From Larimichthys crocea (Eukaryota; Chordata; Actinopteri; Sciaenidae), in the NCBI RefSeq assembly GCF_000972845.2, contig NC_040032.1, forward strand, positions 19,214,636 to 19,278,635: 64,000 nt of DNA. Reading direction: 5' to 3'. Numbering within the stretch: the stretch's first letter is position 1; each line of letters opens with the position of its first letter. This document shows positions 24,016-36,990 of the stretch, one piece after another. A program made the position numbers and the translations under genes. The notes below the pieces were generated by a model. It was not told where the DNA came from. It saw only the letters and a program-made list of their open reading frames with translations, and did no database searches.

Positions 24016-24837
24016 TTTAACAAATATTTAAATGGCATTCCACAAATCAGGCCATAATGACAGCGATCCCCAGGGACTGTTCTGCAGTGCCCTGTGGATG
24101 GCAATGGTCAAAGTCATCATTAAAGTATTTAATGACAGTCCTCAGGAAACCATTATCATCCGGGGAGTGATTCATTAAAAATTAATCTCTTCCTTCAACC
24201 CCTTATTATCACCACCAAGGTTCATTACGGTGTTGGGTAGCAGTGGGAGCTGGCCTAAACCTGACTGAAAGACAAGGAGCTGACCTGGTGAGATAAGAAA
24301 TGAGGCTTTTCATACACCGAAAAGAAGTTGAGGTCAAATGAAAGAAGTGTTGTAAACATCTTAACAATTAAGGAGAAAGCATTTGTCTTAAGTTTGACTT
24401 AAGGTAAGATTGAACTTAGGAGTGAACCAAGGATAGACCCTTTTGCAGAGTCTTTTCTGTCTCCAAGTAGCAACAATCCACAGTTATTTATAATGGTAAC
24501 AAGTTTAGGCCTATTTGGTTCTCTTGCGAGCTGAGATTGTCTCCACCCCCCTGTGACCCTGATAAGCATAGACAATTACTTTAATTTCCTCTTAAAGTTA
24601 GCATATTCCCAATTTAAATGTAGCCCCTCTGACCCGTCCCTAACCCTTGTTATGTTCTGGACTTCTTCTATTTATACATTAACCTGAACTTTACCTTACC
24701 CTTCCAGCTTTAGCAATAAAATCATATTAGAGAAGTGAAAACAGAACTTGTGAGAAGTAGGAACTCATGTACACATCATAGGATTTAAGACATCTGAAAC
24801 ACAGTATAAACCTATTTTTTTATAACAGGTGCTGTTA

Positions 24838-25000
24838 CTGTTGAGCTGGTTGCTCATTCATTCAGTCCGCCTCAGCTTCACCCACAATACACATCTTTGC
24901 CCATTATTTGATTATTGGGGAGCTGGTGGAGGCAGGACTGCTGCCAAAATGCTGATGAACCATTAGGTGATGTCATGTCATGTTTTATACAGTCTAGTGG
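24838..25000 (+). repeat. Partial R1 teleost repeat (3' half)
   Basis: 'tcattcagtccgcctcagct', 'gagctggtggaggcaggact' with 'gctgcc', and terminal 'ttttatacagtctagtgg' match the 3' half of the copies at 9090-9520 and 48105-48475 in the same orientation. Confidence 0.6.
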
Positions 25001-25012
25001 CAATAAAATTAA

Positions 25013-25210
25013 TCTTGGGTGATTGGATCACAAGTGGACAGCTCTAAGTACATGTGTGAATGCACCCAAGATGCATTGAGGATGCACTGACATCTGATCA
25101 CAAAGACTTTCAGAAGTGCTGCATATAGCCACGTTCTTTTAGCAGTGTTTACATGAGGCACAGTGAAATACCACCTACTTAACTAATGTCCTTGACATAA
25201 GTGGGAGTAT
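25013..25210. repeat. Possible MITE-like repeat
   Basis: 'gtgattggatcacaagtgga', 'gtgtgaatgcacccaagatg' and 'gtccttgacataagtggg' resemble a short fish repeat I have seen, but no inverted ends or target duplications are evident. Low certainty. Confidence 0.3.
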
Positions 25211-27508
25211 GTATTCATTTGCAGTATTATCAACAGTGTCATATTAAATTTCAAGACAACAAAAAAAACATTTTTGTGGATACTATACACACAAATCATG
25301 CTGTCTGATTATAATGTGGACCAAAGAGTCAGTACAATGGAAATTGTACTTAATATATGTGTTTATTTGCATATAGAAATTAGAAACAGATTCATGCTTA
25401 CGCCAGATTTAAACAGGGCCAGTGAGTATTTTGCTAACCTACAGGTATACTGCCAACAATAAGATAAGATGGTCTTGTAGCAACTGGACTTTGAAAGCAG
25501 AGGCTTGAATCAGAGGTTAGGTGCAGACCAACAGGTGTTTGTTTCACCCATACTGATGACACGGTAACAATACCGACATTTCTCCATATAAAATATGCAG
25601 ATCATGGGCAGAATGTGATCCTGACAGCAGCTACTGGAAACTCACAACTTTACATAGCCTGCCACTGGCAATGACCTGGACCCCTCCACAGTGTGGGGGG
25701 ATCTGACCCTCACCTGATATTAAACTTCAAACAAACACAACAGATATCTTAAAATACATCTATGCTGTTGCACTAACAATTAGTCTGCATGGCCTTACTT
25801 TTTTCTTACACATTACAAAGGAATTATAGAAACCCTAATGAGCAAATAAAGTACACTCTCTCCTATACTAATTAGCACATGGTATCTCCTGGAAACTTTA
25901 AATTGGTACTCAAGTACCCCGGGGACTCTTTTAGCTCAAACGCCCTGGAGAAGAGACACAAAGGAGGTGAGTGACCTCAAGACAAACATTTCTCTTTATA
26001 ATATACAGGATCAATGAGCAGTGTTTGTTATCTTCAGATAATGAGGAAAAAGACCACAATCACGATCAAAACACTTTGCTCTCCTGAGTTAGCAGGCCTA
26101 AAACATTAGCAACCATAGCTTGTCTTGACTAGTATAACTCATTGGAAACTTCTGTAATGGAAATAAGCAGAGCATAATTTGAGCTTTTGCTGCTGGTACA
26201 TTGAAACACACATCTACAGTGTGGTTTACACTTCATTTGTTTTTGACTATTTATGGTTTTCCTGACTTGTAACTCCACTGGACACATTGCATGGCGTATG
26301 GTGGACAACATGGAGTTTTGTGATTGTGGAGGAAAATACTGAGATGTTGGCTTGAATGTTTACGGTGCGATTTTGCTCTCACCATAAAGCAAAACCTAAT
26401 ATGCAGTGGCACACAATGAAAGAACACAAAGTGGTAGGAAAAACACAGAACTATCAACTCTCAACTGACATCCACTTGGATTGAATTAATTAGATGACAA
26501 CCAAATCAGAAATGGACTAATGAATCTTTCTGTACTCTGATGTAATTAGGTTGGAAGTCATTACCACTGGAGGCTCATATTTGACTCCTGAGTGACACCA
26601 CAGATATATGTGCCATAACTACAACCGTTTCATGAATGTTATTTTGATAAGTGACTTTTCTCTTCGCTTTAATATGTTGCTCATTCTAAATGGATCAACT
26701 CAGCCTACAGATGAAATGGTTTTATGCTGTGCACCTTTTTTTAAATGTTTGATAAACACACCCCTGTAACCACAGCAATCCATTACATTATATATTTAGA
26801 CACTGTTTTTTGTAAATAAATTCACAAATTCTCATTTGTTGGTTTGAAAGCAGGCATATTTATATACTGAGATGGCAACATGCTGCCTGGCTTCTGCTGG
26901 CAATTTGATTAAGAGAAAAATGCAGGCTACTGTAGGTTGTAGCCAACAAAAATAATCCCATCCACCTCAACTATCTCATCCCACATACTTCATACAAATC
27001 ATTTTCACAGGGAGCTGAAATGACTGATGGGCCTATCATCTTCTCAGCTAACAACACAATTACTGGCATCACGGAAAGCGCAGTAACTGCTCTGCAGCCT
27101 TATTTATCCCCAATTTTTATGTGCTCCTACATTTCTGAACACAGTGTTAGTTAGAATTGTAACAGTCAATTTCAGTCTAAATTAGAAGGGCAAAAGAGGA
27201 GATAAATCCACACAATCTGAACGAGAAGCATCACTAGAGATGCTGGATGAAGGGTCATTCTTGGACATTGTGGTATATCAACATTAGTCTATGTATAGAT
27301 GTAAGATATACCTTATTTTTAGGACAAAACTGTATTTCATCTCACCTGCATTGAAATTGCAACAGTGGATTTTCTGCTCACCTCTCCTTTATGAATAGCT
27401 AAGGAGTCAAAATTCTAATTCAGTATTTACTTTTCTACACTGCACCTAATTATCACCCTCATCCTTAACTCTCCCTAACATGCTTAACTATGTCCACCCC
27501 TTAACATC
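25211..27508. other. Gene-free stretch, nothing identified
   Basis: AT-rich, no exon, RNA gene or repeat recognised. It may hold conserved non-coding elements, which cannot be judged from one sequence. Confidence 0.5.
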
Positions 27509-27843
27509 AAGAGTGGATAGCTTCAAGAACTTTGGTGTCTGAACTGTGTGCTGCATTCTGATTCTGTGGTGAGAAAAGCAAAGGGGAGACTTTCCCTATA
27601 AATACTTATAAATACTATAATTTCTACAGTACTCCTGCACCATTGAAAGCATCCCGACAGGGGGATCACTGTCTGGTGCAGACACCAGACATGAGAATAA
27701 AGCTAGGAGAATCTGAGGATCCCAAACATCCTGATGGCAGTCTTTTCTCTCTGTTGCAATTAGGAAGAAGGTTTCGGATATACCAGGCCAGAACTGAAAG
27801 GCTCAGGCAGAGCTTCTATCCTACAATTACAGGAGTTTTCTAA
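27509..27843 (+). pseudogene. Decayed LINE ORF2 C-terminal remnant
   Basis: Three pieces of a fish LINE C-terminus appear in order on the plus strand but in different frames. First is VDSFKNFGV at about 27514-27540. Second is SCTIESIPTGG at about 27627-27660, read in a shifted frame. Third is HPDGSLFSLLQLGRRFR with TERLRQSFYP, ending at a stop at 27841-27843. The known family pattern runs 'FYSCTIESILTG...', then about 60 residues, then 'HP...LFSLLPSGRRFR....T.R...SFFP'; most of the middle is missing here. It is clearly dead, with frameshifts and an internal deletion. It belongs to a different LINE family from 20808-21017. It ends only 15 bases before the large duplication begins. Confidence 0.65.
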
Positions 27844-27923
27844 GAAGTTACTTCTAGTGAAACTTTCTCCAATAGGCAACATTTTACTTACTTACAATTT
27901 TCCATCCAAATGAGGCTGATATA

Positions 27924-29441
27924 CAGTCCCTGACAAAAGTCTTGTCGCTTATCCATTTTGTAGAAACAACAGCTTATAACCTGACTTTTATTTAATCCAT
28001 TGGTTTTAGAAATGGCTCATATGAAAGCTAAAACCCTCCCAAATTATGTCTTGTATACTAAAATAAATTTGCTTCACTCAAGGAAAGATAAATCATTTAA
28101 TGAACACAGAAAGGTCAGATTTTGGCAAGACAAAAGTTTTGTCGCCTACAGAGAGTAATGTGAAAATTAAACAAATAATTTACTTCAAATACAAAAATGT
28201 GGCATAACATCAGTGAATTAAGTAGTGGTGCTGTGAGATCCATATTTAATATCTTGTATGACTTCCATGAGTTTGAAGGACTGCATCCATGCAATGCATT
28301 CATACAATTTATTGATGAAGTCATCAGGAATAGCAAAGAAAGCAGTCTTACATGCTCCCAGAGTTCATCAAGTTCTTGTGTTTCGTCTTCCATGCTTCCT
28401 CTTTCATTCTACCCCAGACATGCTCAATGATGTTCATGTCTGGTGACTGGGCTGGCCAGTCCTGGAGCACCTTGATCTTCTTCGCCTTGAGGAACTTTGA
28501 TGTTGAGATGGAAGTATGCGATGGACACCATCCTGCTGCAAAATTTTGACCCCTTTTATATGGTTGGGAATGTAAGAAGAGCTAATACTTTTTGATTTTC
28601 AAGCTATTGATATGCCTTCCACCCTCAAATCTCTTGCACACCCACCCCCAACCATGATTTTTCCGCCACCAAACTTAACTGTTTTCTGGGTAAATCTCGG
28701 ATCCATGCGGGCTCCAGTAGGTCTCCTGCAATATTTGCGGTGGCTGTGATGTAATTTAACCGAAAGATTCATCTGAGAATCCATTTCTGCCACTTTTCAG
28801 CGTCCCAACCTTGACACACGTGACCTGAGGTGACCAGGCCTGGTGGACTCTGCGGCAGGGAAAAGGGGCTGGCCTTGGATTTTCGAGCCAACAAACGGTC
28901 CCTAGAGCAGTTGTCTTGCGGTCTGCCAGGTCTTGCGGGGTCTCCGGACCTGGGCTTGTCAAAAAACATCTCCATCTCTTCAAATCTTTTTCTTATCTTT
29001 GTACTTGACGCTGCGACACATTGAAGGTGTCAGCTACATCAGCAGTGGAATCTGGTTCTTCAGCCTCTTGATAATCAACGCTTTGGTCTCAGGGTGAATC
29101 TTGGGCATGTTGTCAGAGGCAAGTTGCAGTTGATGTGAAGGTCTGGTGTGCTGGGGTTCTTTTTATACACACCCACTAGTTGATTGATCAATTATTGTTC
29201 ACAGGCTGTAATCTAGGATTGGGTGCATCATATGACAAAGCGACAAGACTTTTGTCTTTGCAAAAACTGACTGGGTACCGCAAGTTAGAATGCTTTTCAG
29301 CTTTTCATTTGGCACCAAAACATTATTTCAAAAGGTTGGGATTGAAATAGCTATTTCTTGTAAAAAAAAAATTGATTGAATATATTTGAGGGGCACTTGA
29401 GGTCAGCTTTCACCAAGCGACATGACTTTTGTCAGGGACTG
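27924..29441 (-). mobile_element. Tc1/mariner element, defective, copy 1
   Basis: A 1518-bp element flanked by TA (27922-27923 and 29442-29443). The left end is cagtccctgacaaaagtctt; the right end is its near-exact inverse (one mismatch in the first 20). A second copy of the terminal motif occurs inside each end (28124-28147 and 29236-29262), giving an IR/DR arrangement like that of Sleeping Beauty-type Tc1 elements. Encoded transposase: see next entry. Confidence 0.9.
28180..29108 (-). pseudogene. Tc1-like transposase, multiply frameshifted (copy 1)
   Basis: Transposase fragments run from MPKIHP-type start at 29108 to the stop at about 28180. Recognisable pieces are the end of the DNA-binding half (DKPRSG, LLARKSKASPFS), the catalytic-domain piece CRRPTGARMDPRFTQKTVKF with GGGKIMV, and the C-terminus GCSPSNSWKSYKILNMD. 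The frame shifts many times, and a deletion of about 14 bases relative to copy 2 lies near 28810. The catalytic stretch keeps the VLQDWPAQSPD wording, with the usual W that copy 2 has changed to R. Non-functional. Some frameshifts may be sequencing errors, since the whole copy is indel-rich. Confidence 0.85.
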
Positions 29442-31739
29442 TACGTCTACATGACATAACAGTGAAATAAATTATGTATTTTGGATTTATATGATTGCAT
29501 ACACTCAGCACAAGAACAACTTCTTTACTAAAGGTAAAGGTACAATCATTACATACTCTTTTCTCACCTCTGATTTTCTCAATATATTGAATGTTGAACA
29601 TGTTGAAGTGTTTTGCATTTAAATGGCAATTTTGTTGCATGAATAATAGGAATGACGGGAGGTTGGGTCATGTCAGGAGACCCGCCGGGTTGCTTTTCTA
29701 AAAATCTGTTGCTTGCGTTGTTTCCTGCTGCCTTCATTTCACTCATTGCTACTTCTGCCCTTTTGTTTTCCCTCTTTTGTAAATGTATTAGCCTTTCCCC
29801 CATTTCATTCAATACCCTTATAAGCTGAAATCTTCAAAAAACAGATGCTCCTTCCCCTGCGGCAGTTAATTGTAGTTTAATTGTGGATCCCAGTCCTGAA
29901 TGAAGACATTATATAATAGGAGGCAATATGAATACCTATCCTCATCTGTTATTATTGTAAGTGTGGCTGCATCTGCTGAAATAAATTCATATCATCTATC
30001 ACTGTCCTCACACTCGCACAGCACCCTCCTACTCTCCTGTCACTCTGACAGCAGTTACACAAACAAGAAATGACAACAATCAATATTTCCTGACAGAGAG
30101 GTCAGTCCCACCCTTTTTCTCAAATTATTTAGACATGGGAGCCTTATTATGTTGGGGTCAAAGTTAATCAGACTGAACTGCAGGAGGTAAAGGAGGGGGG
30201 GTGGGAATGCATTTTGACAGAAACTGAAGGCATCTCACTCCTCCTCATGAAATGAATAGCAAATGAATTTCAGTGTGACTGCAGGCTTTTTAGGATTATC
30301 CTAAACCCCTATTATACTTTTTCCTTAATAGGAACTAGATTTGGATGAGCAGTACCTCAAGGTGGACTTCACCTGGACTGGCTTAAACTCTTCAGACACT
30401 TGTCTAAGAAGTGGTGACAAATGTTTAATTCAATTTAGAAAATATTACAACATATAGTCACACATAGGCTATATAGTACATAACATATGCAGACACTATA
30501 ACTAGGGGTTACTTAGTATGCCACACTACCCTTTGGGCCAATTTAAGATAACTTTGGGATTAATCTACCATCTACTAATGACCAAGATAGTTATTTCATT
30601 CATTCACAAATAAATATCCAAAAATAACCAAACAAGGACCAAACAAATACCTAAACACATTTATTCTAACATACTGGGATATACACTACCTTCACACACC
30701 ACTGACATCCACACAGACAATGTAAAACATAAGACACCAATGCAATCAAAGACAGAAGTAGGCGAATAGACCAAAAAAAAAAGTATGTACATAATAAATT
30801 TTTATAGTTTTTGTGTTTAGTAGCTGACCACAGAGGCAGTTGGAGGAGACCAGAAATGCCTCAGAGGGGAAATGGTGTGTGACTTTGTGTTTGTATAGAG
30901 ACAAACTTTGGGTTATACAATAAAGTAAGGGTTTCAGCATAAATATGAGGTTACTCCTATTAAAAACAATACCTGAATACCTGTTGCACATGAATCACAG
31001 TGATGCACACCTTTAGCAAAGCCTGTGTTTCTGGACATCAAGCCACGAAAGACCATGCATGATATGAGAATTGAACAATAAATTTAGATTCATTCAATTG
31101 ATCATCTGAAAATAATCTGTATTCCCTAGCAGATTGTAATCTACAACGGATGAATAAAACATGATTACCACTGCAGTTTAAGGCAAGCCTGGTTAATATC
31201 TCTATTTAACTTACACATTTAAAAAAAATGACAATGGGGACTTTAGGAGTGCCTTACTGCTTCATACTAATTCAAAATGAGTCCTATCTGCTGAATTGCT
31301 CCTGATCAATAAATCATTTAAACCATAATAAGCTGAAATATCAGGAAGCAATAAAAGCTTCAAGTGCACTCAGACGGAAGAGATTTTTTATTTCCTGACT
31401 AGTTACATAATCAATCTTTTATTCTTCAAATGGAAGAATAAAGGGATAAGATATGCAGAAATTAAATAAAAAGATGGACGATGGAGCAAAAGAAGTGGAA
31501 CAGAAAGTTATTATAATGCTTCCAGACTTCTTAGCTGTGTTCATGCGGAAGGAAAGAAGATTAATTGATTGAAACTAGAACCTATTTTAAACATTGTATT
31601 TGTTTCTGCTGCATGGAGCTGCAGTATGTCTTTACATTTATTTTATTCTGTCATCAACTTTTTTATCTTATGGAACATATATACATTTATTTATATTTCA
31701 GCTACAGTATGAATTAGTACATGCTGTTTTGCAATATTT

Positions 31740-31756
31740 CCACTAGGTGGTGGTGC
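31740..31756 (+). promoter_or_regulatory. CTCF-like motif
   Basis: ccactaggtggtggtgc departs from the vertebrate CTCF core (CCACNAGGKGGC) at one informative position. It is conserved at 56659-56675 in copy 2. Binding is unproven. Confidence 0.25.
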
Positions 31757-33369
31757 AGGATAAGCACTTGGCCATCATGTTTTCTGCACGCCTGTCTGTA
31801 CAGTGTTCATTTAATCAGGTTTATGACTCCTGGTATTATGATTAAATAGTTAGCAGGGCCCTATCTTAACCTAAAATTAAAAACAAGAAGATTCACGTGA
31901 ACGAAAAACATGACAACAAGTCAGATCCCACACTTCTTGCCACGTTGAAATACATTTTTCAATATGTGGTTAATATTCTACATCTGTCTGTTACAACAGT
32001 GACTTTCTTACTTTCAAAAGACAGGACATAGATGTTGAATTCTACCCACATCCTAGCTTATTGTCACAAAAATGTGACATTTTTCAACGAAAAGTCTAAA
32101 GCTTGTTGAACATGTCATTCATGATTGTCTCAATTCAGAGAGAAGTCAGCACTGATGGCTAGAAATAATACTCGGCTCCTAGTCTGCATTATCCCCAATG
32201 TGTTGATGAAGTCGAGGCTCTCCACAGTAAAGTTCTTCAACACCTAAATAAGAAAACCAGTTCTTCATTTATAGACACAAGCCTGTGAAACACCACTGAA
32301 CTCCATAAAAAGGTTTGTATGAGTTTGGCATAATAAGGTAACCTATCGTTCAAGGCTCATCCTGTCCTTGAGAACCAGCAGTCTGACAAATTAGTTTCAA
32401 CTCAAGGTCGACTAGCTTATTGTGGAGATTTCAATTGTATCACAGAGACATTGTCAGTGGATGTAGTTCACTTATTTGTCATTGAACTGTAGATGGAATG
32501 GAACTTCTCATTATCCTGAGCACATTACACACTTTTTGAAGTTGTTTTGTCAAAGTTTTTATACCAACAAGGCTTAACAAGAATAAAGATTTCTTAATGT
32601 CCACAGAAAAATGTAAGGTTTGAATAAATCTAAACGAAACTGCGCAGAACAGGTAAGAGCTTTGAGACAAGTCATGACAAGTCCCTTTTATTTATGTGGT
32701 CCAACATCCAAATTACAAAATTACCTGATGGGGCTTTACATCTGTACCTTCTATGCTTAGACCCTTGATTCAGATCAGCAAGACCTCCCCCCAAAATACC
32801 TTTTTAATGAGGGGGAAGGAACTTTAAGAAGAACAGCAGAGCAGTGATTAGACCAGATTAGACCAACATACTGTAAGCACATTGATAATATCAATCCTGG
32901 AGGACAAAAAGCATCTTGTAAATGCTGCCAAACAGACCTGAGCTACATGACTTCCTCTTCATCATAGAGAACCTCCAATGAAGACGGACTGAGCAAACAC
33001 ACAAGGAGCAAAGCCAGAAACAAGCTAGTCGTGCATAAAATGCACCTAAAAATAAACAACTCCCAATTAAGATACTTGTTTTTGAAATATTGCAACTTTT
33101 CTTTGTACCCTACAGAGTAGCAAATAAATTGGGCATCTCCACATCTATTCACCCAATGTGTAGTTTAGTTAGGAGTGGAGGATTTAAAGCTGCTATTCCA
33201 AATCCATATTGCCACAATACCCACTACCCTGGACTATATTATTAGGAATATAAAACACTGAATGGAGATGCAAACAAATGTGATTTGAAATTAGTGCTTT
33301 GTCATGACTGTTCCATTTTTGTATTTATCTCTAATCACACATACGGCAGCATTGCAGTAGCTTGGTGTA

Positions 33370-33388
33370 ACACTAGAGGGAGCTGCAG
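33370..33388 (+). promoter_or_regulatory. CTCF-like motif
   Basis: acactagagggagctgcag resembles the CTCF core plus downstream box, in the same orientation as the motif at 31740. It is repeated unchanged at 58303-58321. Confidence 0.25.
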
Positions 33389-35562
33389 TATAACGTCTGT
33401 ATCTGACTACTAAATAAACATGAACGTCAGCTATGTGAGAATTAGTCCTCTTAAAAAATACTGAGAAGGGTGGGTGGTGTGCGTTCTTCATCCCGAGGAC
33501 TTAATTTTCCAGTTAATGAGTCAATTATATTTCAGTAGATAAAAATTGCATCATCAGACTGAAACAGCACAGCTGTATCTGTTACACATCATGAATTAAT
33601 CAGAACGTGAAGCAACAATTCTGAAAAGACACACTGGATGAGTTATTAGCACAAGTGTGTTTGCAATTACAAGGTAAGATATCCATTATCCACTATTATT
33701 CAATTGCTTTAACCGGACAATGTTTCAGACAAACGGATGTATTCATAGACAGGACAAATTGCTAAAAAGAAGTCGGATGAGGCAGAAACAAAGCAGACAT
33801 TGAGACTGAAAGATACTACCAGCTTAGGTAAAATTATTACCCAAACTACACAGCAAAACATAGCACCCGATCACCCTCCTCCCCGGTGTCACAATGGTTG
33901 GGATCCATTATTATATCCAAACTGCCTGTTGTAACATTAATCACGTTTACAGATCACCTATGTTCAACTTTGACCTCTGACATGGAGACTTCTAATATTT
34001 TTTTTTTTTCACCTGACAGACTTTATTTTGGCAATGACCAACACTTAAAGTAACCCTTTTAAGCATAGCTCAGTTTACATATGTAGCAAATCTGTACAAT
34101 AAAGACACAAGTCCACCAGCTGGAGAAGACTATGTAATCATCCAAATGAGAGATGTTTGGCTACAAGATCAAGAGAGCGAAGGCGTCAGTGTCGTCCTTT
34201 GAGTCTCAGATGAGATGCCAAAATAAAAAGTTTGTTTAAGATGAGTCAGATCAGTCACGCTGGTTTCTTCGTAACCCACGCTGACTTGACTTGCTGTGGT
34301 GTCAACTGATATGAGCAACGACGACCTTATGACAGGAGGCAGCTGCAGTTTTCAGAGCTGCGTGCCCCAGTTTGCTCTCAACCAACTGCACAGTTCAATG
34401 CTTGATGGGAAATCACTTGCTGATGACTGAGCATGGCACTCTGGTGTGGCTGAGAACCCTCTACAACCTGTCACCTCCCAAGCACAGCTTCAGATAGAAT
34501 ATACTATTTTTCTATCCACCTAAGGCTGAAGTGATACGGATAATCCCCACAAAATAAAATCTCTGTGATGTCAACTTCTACATTTGGCTATGGTGTACAC
34601 TGTTTTATTGTCTTTTTTTTTGTTACATAATGTTCAGCATTCTGATTCGTCATTTTTCTGTCAATTTGTTTGACAAATGTCAGATCTACGGTAATTTAGC
34701 CACTGACTTTAAACTCAAAGCAGTGCAATGGAGCCCTTTGTTCTTTGTGGTTAGAAAGTCAAGCATTGCTGTCTTCATGAGAATGAGTCATCCTATTATG
34801 ACAAATTAGACTACTTGTATATGTGACAAATAATAAGAAACAAGAAGAGACACCCAAGCTCAGGGGCTCACAGTATGGTTTGTGTGAAATTTCTATTAAT
34901 CACAAACTATGACATCACACTCACCATATCGCAAATGTATTAACACCTATGGGGGTTTACTTATGGTTTTCCCCTTCATTTATCAGGTATTTGTTGCACA
35001 ATATAGCATTTTATTCACATCATACATATTCATCAGTAATCATTGGTGTGTTCAGTGTTGCATATTTGGGTACCCACAGGAGTTTTAACATGTCATTTAT
35101 TATTAGGCTTGTCTCAGCACAGTACTGTATGTCTTTTGATATATGAGGCATCTGCAGCAGCACATCAGTGAAAAGCTACACTAGTCAGGATGAGAGACAG
35201 TCAAGGCTCTATCAATTTGTCTGTGAGCTAACCAATGAAAGACTGAAAGACTTAAGAATGTGATGAAGCGGAAAGCCTGATACAATATTGAGTGGGAGAT
35301 GGATAGGTAGTTGATATTTGCTTCTCAGATAAAAGCTACTTGCAATGATGGAGCAAGTAAGATAATACGGGAATAAAACAATTAGCTAACTAACTAAAAT
35401 GCTCTGGAACATTAGTAAGTACAGTAGTCATTTGGCGGCTTCTACAGAAAACTCATGCCCCTTCCTAATTTTTATCCTCTCCCGACCACCAGACCTCACC
35501 AACCAGCCTAACGATCAATCCTAACACTATTGATACATGTATACATTACAAGTTCAAATATC

Positions 35563-35570
35563 CCCTAAAT
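35563..35570. other. Empty hAT target site in copy 1
   Basis: The sequence here (ccctaaat) corresponds to the 8-bp target duplicated as cactaaat around the hAT element in copy 2, with one base difference. It is uninterrupted, showing the pre-insertion state. Confidence 0.85.
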
Positions 35571-36420
35571 GTTTTTCTCTTCAGTTGGCCCTTCCAGTGT
35601 GTTACAATGGATGCATTTACTTGAACATATGATATCATGGCTTTGTCCATTTATTAATGCCAATGGGACCACTTTTAAGAACTAAATCATCATTCTATAT
35701 GGAAGAAAAACACAATGGTTTCTTTTTCTCGGTGATTATACATAATAAAAACATACTTTAATTCATGTGATATACCATGGCTGTCATATTCTGTAAAAGA
35801 GCCCTTAGATGCAAATAGATGCCTTTTAGCGGAGTTCTTGAGGCCTTTATGTGAAAAGACCTGAACATTCAGCTTTCTGTGTAAGGCTCTGGCTGACAGT
35901 AAAGAGTTCATCACTCATGCACAAGTAAGCAGCAGAGGGAGTGCCAAGCCCACAGTCACATTCATTCCATCTGCCACCCGGGATTGTAGATCTTTTTTAA
36001 GTTATTTCAAACTTTTAGAGGTGAAAGGCTTTTGAATCATGCCAGCTACCAGGGTGGCCCCACCGAGATGACTAACGGTTTACTAGACACAGCCCTGTAA
36101 ATAAACTGAGTTTGAACTGCTCCTGTCAGTTTGTCTATTTCATGATTCTCACAGCATGGCTTCACAATGGGAATGCGGCATCCATCGGCTTGACTGCATA
36201 GTGTTAGGAAATCCTGCTGTTTGAAATCCTAACTGTGATACATGCAGGGCTCACCCTGTGGGACAGGAAATATGATGTGACAGATGGGTGTTTATAAGAG
36301 AACAAAAACCATGCAGATGTGTTTGGGAGAGTGGATTTAGTGATGTTGAATCTGTTTGCCACCATCTAGTCCACAGATGGGACACCAGTTTCTAGTGCCA
36401 CCTTAGCATGCTGCTTATTT

Positions 36421-36524
36421 CTACAAAAAAGTAGTAAGTAAGTGAGGTTTTATTTATGAAGCACCTGTACCTACGAGTTAAAAGAACTGATAAAAAGGAC
36501 ATAAAAAATAAAAACAAAGTAACT

Positions 36525-36558
<34 letters not shown>

Positions 36559-36990
36559 ATAACAAAATAAAAAATACTGGAATAAAACAGTAAAACAACA
36601 ACAAAAACCCCACTAAAGAGCAGCAATAAAAACATAGTGCTTACGAAACAGGATTACACCTCCTTAAAGTTATAAACTGACTGCGTTTTTTATAGTTTGG
36701 GGAAGGTAGTTCCAGAGGGTGGGGGCCACAGCTGCAATGCTTGGTCAACGAGTGGTTTTTAAGTCTAGATTGAAACTGTTAGAGAGTGTTAAAGGGGGTT
36801 GAGAAGAACCCCAACCTGATCTCTCTTTTGGCCAGTGTACCATCTCTGTCTAGGGCAAGCTGGGACAACTTCGGAGTGGAGATGTGAGACCAGTGGCATG
36901 AACTTGGTTCCAGTGCCAACCTCTGAATCATCTAGAAGAATGGAGGCTGAGTAGGAAATATGCTTTCCCTGGGCAGCAGCTATGGAGACA
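36421..36990 (+). repeat. Unclassified fish repeat with LINE-tail wording, copy 1
   Basis: It begins with 'tttatttatgaagcacctgt', followed by an A-rich zone with 27 A at 36529-36555 (only 8 in copy 2), then 'aaggtagttccagagggtgg', 'gggccacagctgcaatgct' and 'ttggccagtgtaccatctct'. The phrases 'tttat..a..gcacct' and 'gttccagagggtgggggcca' recur in fish non-LTR element tails. No coding region was found. The counterpart is at 61792-62345. Confidence 0.5.

Larger units (their letters stand above)
29444..35562. other. Duplicated non-coding sequence between Tc1 and hAT site
   Basis: No exon or transposase was seen. Two CTCF-like words occur (31740-31756 and 33370-33388). A frame-by-frame look at the short open frames shows none kept intact in both copies, as would be expected if any were coding. 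Confidence 0.6.

Noticed and set aside
36392..36613. Phe/Leu-rich minus-strand open frame resembling a membrane segment
   Set aside because: Translation of the poly-A/A-rich tract of a repeat, not a membrane protein.
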